From Mycolicibacterium fortuitum subsp. fortuitum (GTDB taxonomy: Bacteria; Actinomycetota; Actinomycetes; Mycobacteriales; Mycobacteriaceae): a stretch of 64,000 nucleotides of DNA. The translations under genes and the position numbers were made by a program. Under the pieces are notes generated by a model. That model did not search any database, had not been told where the DNA came from, and was given only the letters and a program-made list of their open reading frames with translations. Location of the stretch: assembly GCF_022179545.1 (NCBI RefSeq), contig NZ_AP025518.1:310001-374000 (forward strand), in the 5' to 3' direction. Numbering within the stretch: the first letter of the stretch is position 1; each line of letters starts with the position of its first letter. Of this stretch, positions 60,851 through 64,000 are shown one piece after another.

Positions 60851-61147
60851 TCAGCGATATCCGCCGAGACCCTCGTCCGCGACGTCCTGCCAGAACTCGC
60901 GTCCGTATTGGGTGTCGGGGATGCCGATCTTCTCGCGGGCCTGTTGTTGGCGGGTCACGCCGTGACGCATCTCCAACTCTTCGGCGTCGATGTCCAACCG
61001 GTCGATATCGTTGAGGATCCGCTCGGCGTCGTTCATCACGCGGCGCATGGCGGGGGAATCCCCGTACTTCGACGCCAACGTGGTGACACAGCGACGCATG
61101 TCGCCGATCAGGTTGTGAAGTTCAGAGAACTCGGTGGTGGTGGACAA
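60851..61147 (-). CDS. Rv0250c-like small protein, first gene of the sdh1 operon
   Basis: 98 aa, helical, matching Rv0250c in length and position. It starts at a TTG with a GGAGG 5 nt upstream. The sequence MSTTTEFSELHNLIGDMRRCVTTLASKYGD then RILNDIDRLDIDAEELEM has no recognisable catalytic motif. Co-transcription with sdh1 suggests an accessory or regulatory role in succinate oxidation; this is inferred. Confidence 0.85.
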   Translation of the reverse strand: MSTTTEFSELHNLIGDMRRCVTTLASKYGDSPAMRRVMNDAERILNDIDRLDIDAEELEMRHGVTRQQQAREKIGIPDTQYGREFWQDVADEGLGGYR

Positions 61148-61215
61148 GTGACCTCCTCGGGCTGAAGGTGTCAGGGCTCACAGTACGACACCCAATGCTA
61201 GCCACATCACGATCG

Positions 61216-61237
61216 AGACGTGATGCGCATCACGTCT
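61216..61237. promoter_or_regulatory. CRP-like 22-bp palindrome upstream of the sdh1 operon
   Basis: A perfect 22-bp palindrome centred on GTGATGCGCATCAC. The inner GTGA-N6-TCAC fits the mycobacterial cAMP-receptor protein consensus (TGTGA-N6-TCACA). It lies about 70-90 bp before the start of the Rv0250c-like gene and 110-130 bp before the divergent PEP-mutase family gene. Confidence 0.65.
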
Positions 61238-61345
61238 TGCGGGCCGTGTCGAGGCGCTCGTGAAGAGGCGTCCGAACCCGGGCCGTAGGGTTGGTTTCGC
61301 TGGCTTCGTGGCCGGTCAGAAGACGTTTGAGCACCTGGAGGAGTT

Positions 61346-62104
61346 ATGGCCGAGACAAGTTTGCAGGACCGGGCCGTGGCGCTGCTGGCGCTACACCGGC
61401 CCGGTAACCCGGTGGTGTTGCCGACGGTCTGGGACGCCTGGTCGGCCAAGCTCGCGGTGGATGCCGGGTTCTCCGCGCTCACCGTCGGGAGCCACCCGGT
61501 GGCCGAATCGATCGGTAAAGCTGACGGCGAGGTGATGTCGTTCGAGGATCTGCTCACCCGGGTACGCCAGATCACCGACGCAGTCGATGTGCCGGTTTCG
61601 GTGGACATCGAGTCCGGGTACGGCGAGCGCCCGGAGCGGCTCGTCGAGGGCCTTCTCGACGTCGGCGCGGTCGGGTTCAACATCGAGGACACCGTTCACA
61701 AGGAGGGCAAGCGGCTGCGCAGTTCCGCCGAGCATGCTGAGCTGGTGCGCCAGTTGCGCGCAGCCTCCGACGCCGCGGGCGTGCACCTGGTGATCAACGC
61801 GCGGACCGACCTGTTCCTGCGCAACGACGGGGATGAGGCCGACCGCGTGGACCGCGCCATCGCCCGCCTTTCCGAGGCCGCCGCTGCCGGTGCTGATTCG
61901 TTGTTCCCGCCCGCTCTGCGTGAGCCGGAAGCGTTGGCGCGCTTGGTGTCCGAGGTCCCCTTACCGGTCAGCGTGACGGTTCCGGCCGACACCGCCGACC
62001 TGGCCCAGCTCGCCGCTGCGGGGGTGGGACGCATTACCTTCGGGCCGTTCCTGCAGGCCGCGTTGAGCGCACGGGCCAAGGAGTTGCTGGGGCGCTGGCA
62101 GTAG
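61346..62104 (+). CDS. Isocitrate lyase / PEP phosphonomutase family protein
   Basis: 252 aa with an ICL/PEPM TIM barrel. PVVLPTVWDAWSAKLAVDAGFSALTVGS, VPVSVDIESGYGE with the metal-binding acidic residues, GAVGFNIEDTVHKEGKRLRS and LVINARTDLFL are family landmarks. Oxaloacetate hydrolases and methylisocitrate-lyase-like enzymes also belong here; the missing Cys loop (KKCGH type) argues against a true isocitrate lyase. The ATG has GGAGG upstream. Substrate unknown. Confidence 0.85.
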   Translation: MAETSLQDRAVALLALHRPGNPVVLPTVWDAWSAKLAVDAGFSALTVGSHPVAESIGKADGEVMSFEDLLTRVRQITDAVDVPVSVDIESGYGERPERLVEGLLDVGAVGFNIEDTVHKEGKRLRSSAEHAELVRQLRAASDAAGVHLVINARTDLFLRNDGDEADRVDRAIARLSEAAAAGADSLFPPALREPEALARLVSEVPLPVSVTVPADTADLAQLAAAGVGRITFGPFLQAALSARAKELLGRWQ

Positions 62105-62226
62105 CGGCGCCGGGCGGCTGCCGGCCGGCGCGAACTGATCAGGCATTTTGCGCGAACTTCCGCTTCTCGGCGTGCGTTCTGTGCCAATAATGACGCACTG
62201 ATACGTCGAGCAGGCGGGATGCAGCG

Positions 62227-62715
62227 ATGGGTTGGCGCATACGAAGTGTGGTGACAGTGGTTGCGGCCGGTGGGCTGGTGCTCAGTGGAGTCGGCGTGGC
62301 GCCGGCCGGGGCGACGACGCTGGTGCCGTTGTCGAATTCCATCCGGGGATGCGATTTCACCAAGGCGTTGTTCCTGGGCGGCATGGGTTCGGGTTCCGGC
62401 TCCGGCCGGGCCAGTATCGGCGCCGACGGTTCGCACGTCGGTGCCGAGGTTTCGTTGCAGTCGGCCACGCCCGACACCGACTACCGGGTCAGGCTGATTC
62501 AGCTGCCACGGTCGTCGGTGGCGACGTGCAATGTCGGAGACCCCGGTGTGGCGGGCGCAGTGCTGCATACCGACGCCAGCGGGACGGCATCCGTTACCGT
62601 CGGCGGTCCGCGGGCACAGGGCGCCACGCAGGCCTGGGTGGTGGTCGAGGGACCACCGCCTCCAGGTCGTATTCGCGGTGACGTCTACACCTCGGACTAC
62701 GCGGTAAACGTTTGA
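62227..62715 (+). CDS. Secreted protein of unknown function
   Basis: 162 aa. A Sec signal peptide (MGWRIRSVVTVVAAGGLVLS, then APAGA before TTLVPL) is followed by a beta-rich, Gly/Ser-rich mature domain with two cysteines (RGCDF and ATCNVG). No family recognised; the ending DVYTSDYAVNV is typical of small exported beta-sandwich proteins. It is a single gene that ends at a hairpin shared with the convergent transporter gene. Confidence 0.75.
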   Translation: MGWRIRSVVTVVAAGGLVLSGVGVAPAGATTLVPLSNSIRGCDFTKALFLGGMGSGSGSGRASIGADGSHVGAEVSLQSATPDTDYRVRLIQLPRSSVATCNVGDPGVAGAVLHTDASGTASVTVGGPRAQGATQAWVVVEGPPPPGRIRGDVYTSDYAVNV

Positions 62716-62722
62716 CCCATGC

Positions 62723-62759
62723 GAAGGCCGGTGAAGTCCAAAGGATTTCACCGACCTTC
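62723..62759. terminator. Bidirectional hairpin between convergent genes
   Basis: GAAGGCCGGTGAA at 62723-62735 pairs with TTCACCGACCTTC at 62747-62759 with one mismatch and an 11-nt loop. It lies between the stops at 62715 and 62777. Confidence 0.75.
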
Positions 62760-62776
62760 TGCGTGCGTCGGGTGAA

Positions 62777-63685
62777 TCACCGCAATCGGACGCGGACGGC
62801 CGACGCCGCACATGCGATCACCACGGCGCCGCCGAGGACCGTGGACCAGGTCAGTCGCTCGTGCAGCAACAGGGCAGCCCAGCCCAGGGTGAGTACGGGT
62901 TGGATCAGCTGCACCTGGCTGACCTGCGTCATGGGTCCGATGGCCAGCCCGCGGTACCAGGCGAAGAAACCCAGATACATACTGACCGCGGCCAGGTAGG
63001 CGAACGCCGCCCATTGCAGTGGTGTCGCATGCGGTGGTTGCTGAACGACGGTCAGCGTCGTCAAGGCCAGCATCACCGGTGCCGAGACCACCAGGGCCCA
63101 CGACACGGTCTGCCAGGCGCCGAGTTCCCTTGCGAGCAAACCGCCTTCGGCGTATCCGACTGCGGCGGCGATCACGGCCCCGAACAGCAGCAGATCGGGC
63201 CAGCTCAGGTGGCCGAGCCCGCTGCCGTGCACCATGGCGAACGCCACAGCCGCCAGTGCTCCGGCGGTGGCCAGCACCCAGAACGCCGCAGGCGGGCGTT
63301 CGTGGCCGCGCAGTACCGCGCACACCGCGGTAGCCGCCGGAAGCAGTGCGACCACGATGGCGCCATGGCTGGCCGGAACCACCGTCAGCGCATAGGAGGT
63401 CAGTAGCGGGAACCCGGCCACCACGCCGGCTGCCACCACGGCCAGCCGCGCCCACTGGCGACCTCGTGGCAGCGTCTGTCGGGTCAGGGCTAGGGCCGCC
63501 ACCGCGATCGCAGCGGCCACGACAGCCCGCCCGGCCCCGATGAACAGCGGCGACAGCCCGCCGGTGGCGACTTTGGTGAACACGATGGTGAACGAGAAGG
63601 CCGTCACGCCCAATAGGCCCCACCACAATCCCGCGTGGGATAGCGCCGACGTACGATTCCGAGTAGCGCTACTCTGTATCAACAT
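62777..63685 (-). CDS. EamA-family (DMT superfamily) transporter
   Basis: 302 aa from the ATG at 63685. Ten hydrophobic helices in two EamA halves: the first opens GLWWGLLGVTAFSFTIVFTKVATGGLSP, the second contains LLLFGAVIAAAVGYAEGGLLARELG and a PVLTLGWAALLLHERL motif near the end. It should export small metabolites such as amino acids. The longer frame upstream crosses the divergent gene, so the ATG at 63685 is preferred. Divergence from a MocR regulator suggests amino-acid or vitamin B6 metabolism. Confidence 0.85.
   Translation of the reverse strand: MLIQSSATRNRTSALSHAGLWWGLLGVTAFSFTIVFTKVATGGLSPLFIGAGRAVVAAAIAVAALALTRQTLPRGRQWARLAVVAAGVVAGFPLLTSYALTVVPASHGAIVVALLPAATAVCAVLRGHERPPAAFWVLATAGALAAVAFAMVHGSGLGHLSWPDLLLFGAVIAAAVGYAEGGLLARELGAWQTVSWALVVSAPVMLALTTLTVVQQPPHATPLQWAAFAYLAAVSMYLGFFAWYRGLAIGPMTQVSQVQLIQPVLTLGWAALLLHERLTWSTVLGGAVVIACAASAVRVRLR
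63661..63674. promoter_or_regulatory. GAGTAGCGCTACTC palindrome at the divergent starts
   Basis: A perfect 14-bp palindrome. It ends 9 bp before the start codon of the regulator gene and lies within the first codons of the EamA gene. A possible -10 box (TACTCT at 63670-63675) overlaps it. It is the likely operator of the GntR/MocR regulator. Confidence 0.55.
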
Positions 63686-64000
63686 GGATAACGATAGCAC
63701 CGAGCGCATCGTGTCCGGCTTGCGGAAATGGATCACCACCGCGCCGCCGGGCGCGCAGCTACCGCCCAATCGCGCGTTGGTGGCCGAATACGCGGCCAGC
63801 CCGGTGACCGTGGCGAAGGCCATGCGCACGCTGCGCAGCCAGGGCCTGGTCGAGAGCAGGCCAGGGGTCGGGACGTTCGTCCGTGCGGTGCGCAGCGCGC
63901 GCCTGCCCGACTACGGTTGGCAGACCGCCGCGCTGGGGTCTCCGCAAGCGCGGATACCGGCGCTGTCGACTCCGCTGCGCAGCGTCGCACCCGACCTGAT
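63684..64000 (+). CDS. MocR/GntR-family regulator (C-terminus cut by window edge)
   Basis: About 105 codons are visible, from the ATG at 63684 to the window edge. The N-terminal GntR winged helix is clear: RIVSGLRKWITTAPPGAQLPPN, then LVAEYAASPVTVAKAMRTLRSQG and ESRPGVGTFV. The following linker (ARLPDYGWQTAALG) is typical of MocR/PdxR regulators, which carry a PLP-dependent aminotransferase-like domain, so a longer gene is expected beyond the edge. It is divergent from the EamA transporter, and the two start codons overlap by two bases. Confidence 0.8.
   Translation, partial: MDNDSTERIVSGLRKWITTAPPGAQLPPNRALVAEYAASPVTVAKAMRTLRSQGLVESRPGVGTFVRAVRSARLPDYGWQTAALGSPQARIPALSTPLRSVAPDL

Overview
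The window looks like chromosome from a fast-growing mycobacterium (Mycolicibacterium type). Base composition is GC-rich throughout. It carries MmpL/MmpS lipid transporters, Pap acyltransferases, a FAAL ligase, F420-type oxidoreductases and type VII secretion (ESX-like) proteins. Several promoters look leaderless, with a TANNNT -10 box 6-7 nt before the start codon. The backbone follows the gene order of M. tuberculosis Rv0241c-Rv0250c: htdX, fabG4, fadA2, (F6 sRNA), fadE5, a flavin reductase like Rv0245, then sdhB, sdhA, the Sdh membrane anchor and an Rv0250c-like gene. Large accessory blocks split that backbone.

Layout. 1-4.6 kb: a partial tandem DUF2625 protein, a decayed membrane ORF, an O-methyltransferase and a family III CoA-transferase. 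4.7-10.3 kb: jetA-jetB-jetC, an SMC-like Wadjet/MksBEF operon with no jetD next to it. 10.4-13.1 kb: an ESX-like small protein, a WXG100-alpha/beta hydrolase fusion and a lipoprotein. 13.1-17.0 kb: htdX-fabG4 divergent from fadA2, then a structured RNA that I take to be the F6 sRNA homologue. 17-27.7 kb: an inserted block with an LLM oxidoreductase, a two-component system, an NmrA-like reductase, mmpS/mmpL with a divergent TetR regulator, and a probable SigF-controlled stress-envelope cluster. 27.8-31 kb: fadE5 and a dihydrodipicolinate-reductase-like gene. 31-49.8 kb: a complete trehalose polyphleate (TPP) locus with a bimodular Pks divergent from papA3, mmpL10, a PE-PPE-domain acyltransferase and fadD23. 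50-57 kb: the Rv0245-like flavin reductase, a 53-aa ORF and a tightly overlapping seven-gene MoxR/DUF58/VWA operon. 57.2-61.2 kb: the sdh1 operon with a CRP-like palindrome upstream. 61.3-64 kb: a PEP-mutase/isocitrate-lyase family protein, a secreted protein, an EamA transporter and a truncated MocR/GntR regulator.

How the genes work together. FadD23 should activate a fatty acyl chain as acyl-AMP and load the Pks, which elongates it with malonyl units only. PapA3 acylates trehalose, MmpL10 exports the acyltrehalose, and the PE-PPE protein completes the polyacylated trehalose outside the membrane. The fabG4/htdX/fadA2/fadE5 genes supply general beta-oxidation or elongation chemistry. The points most worth following up are the Wadjet-like operon without its nuclease, the Pks whose first module has a ketoreductase but no dehydratase, the F6-like RNA, the near-identical operators at the mmpS/tetR and fadE5 promoters, and the pair of divergent genes whose start codons overlap.
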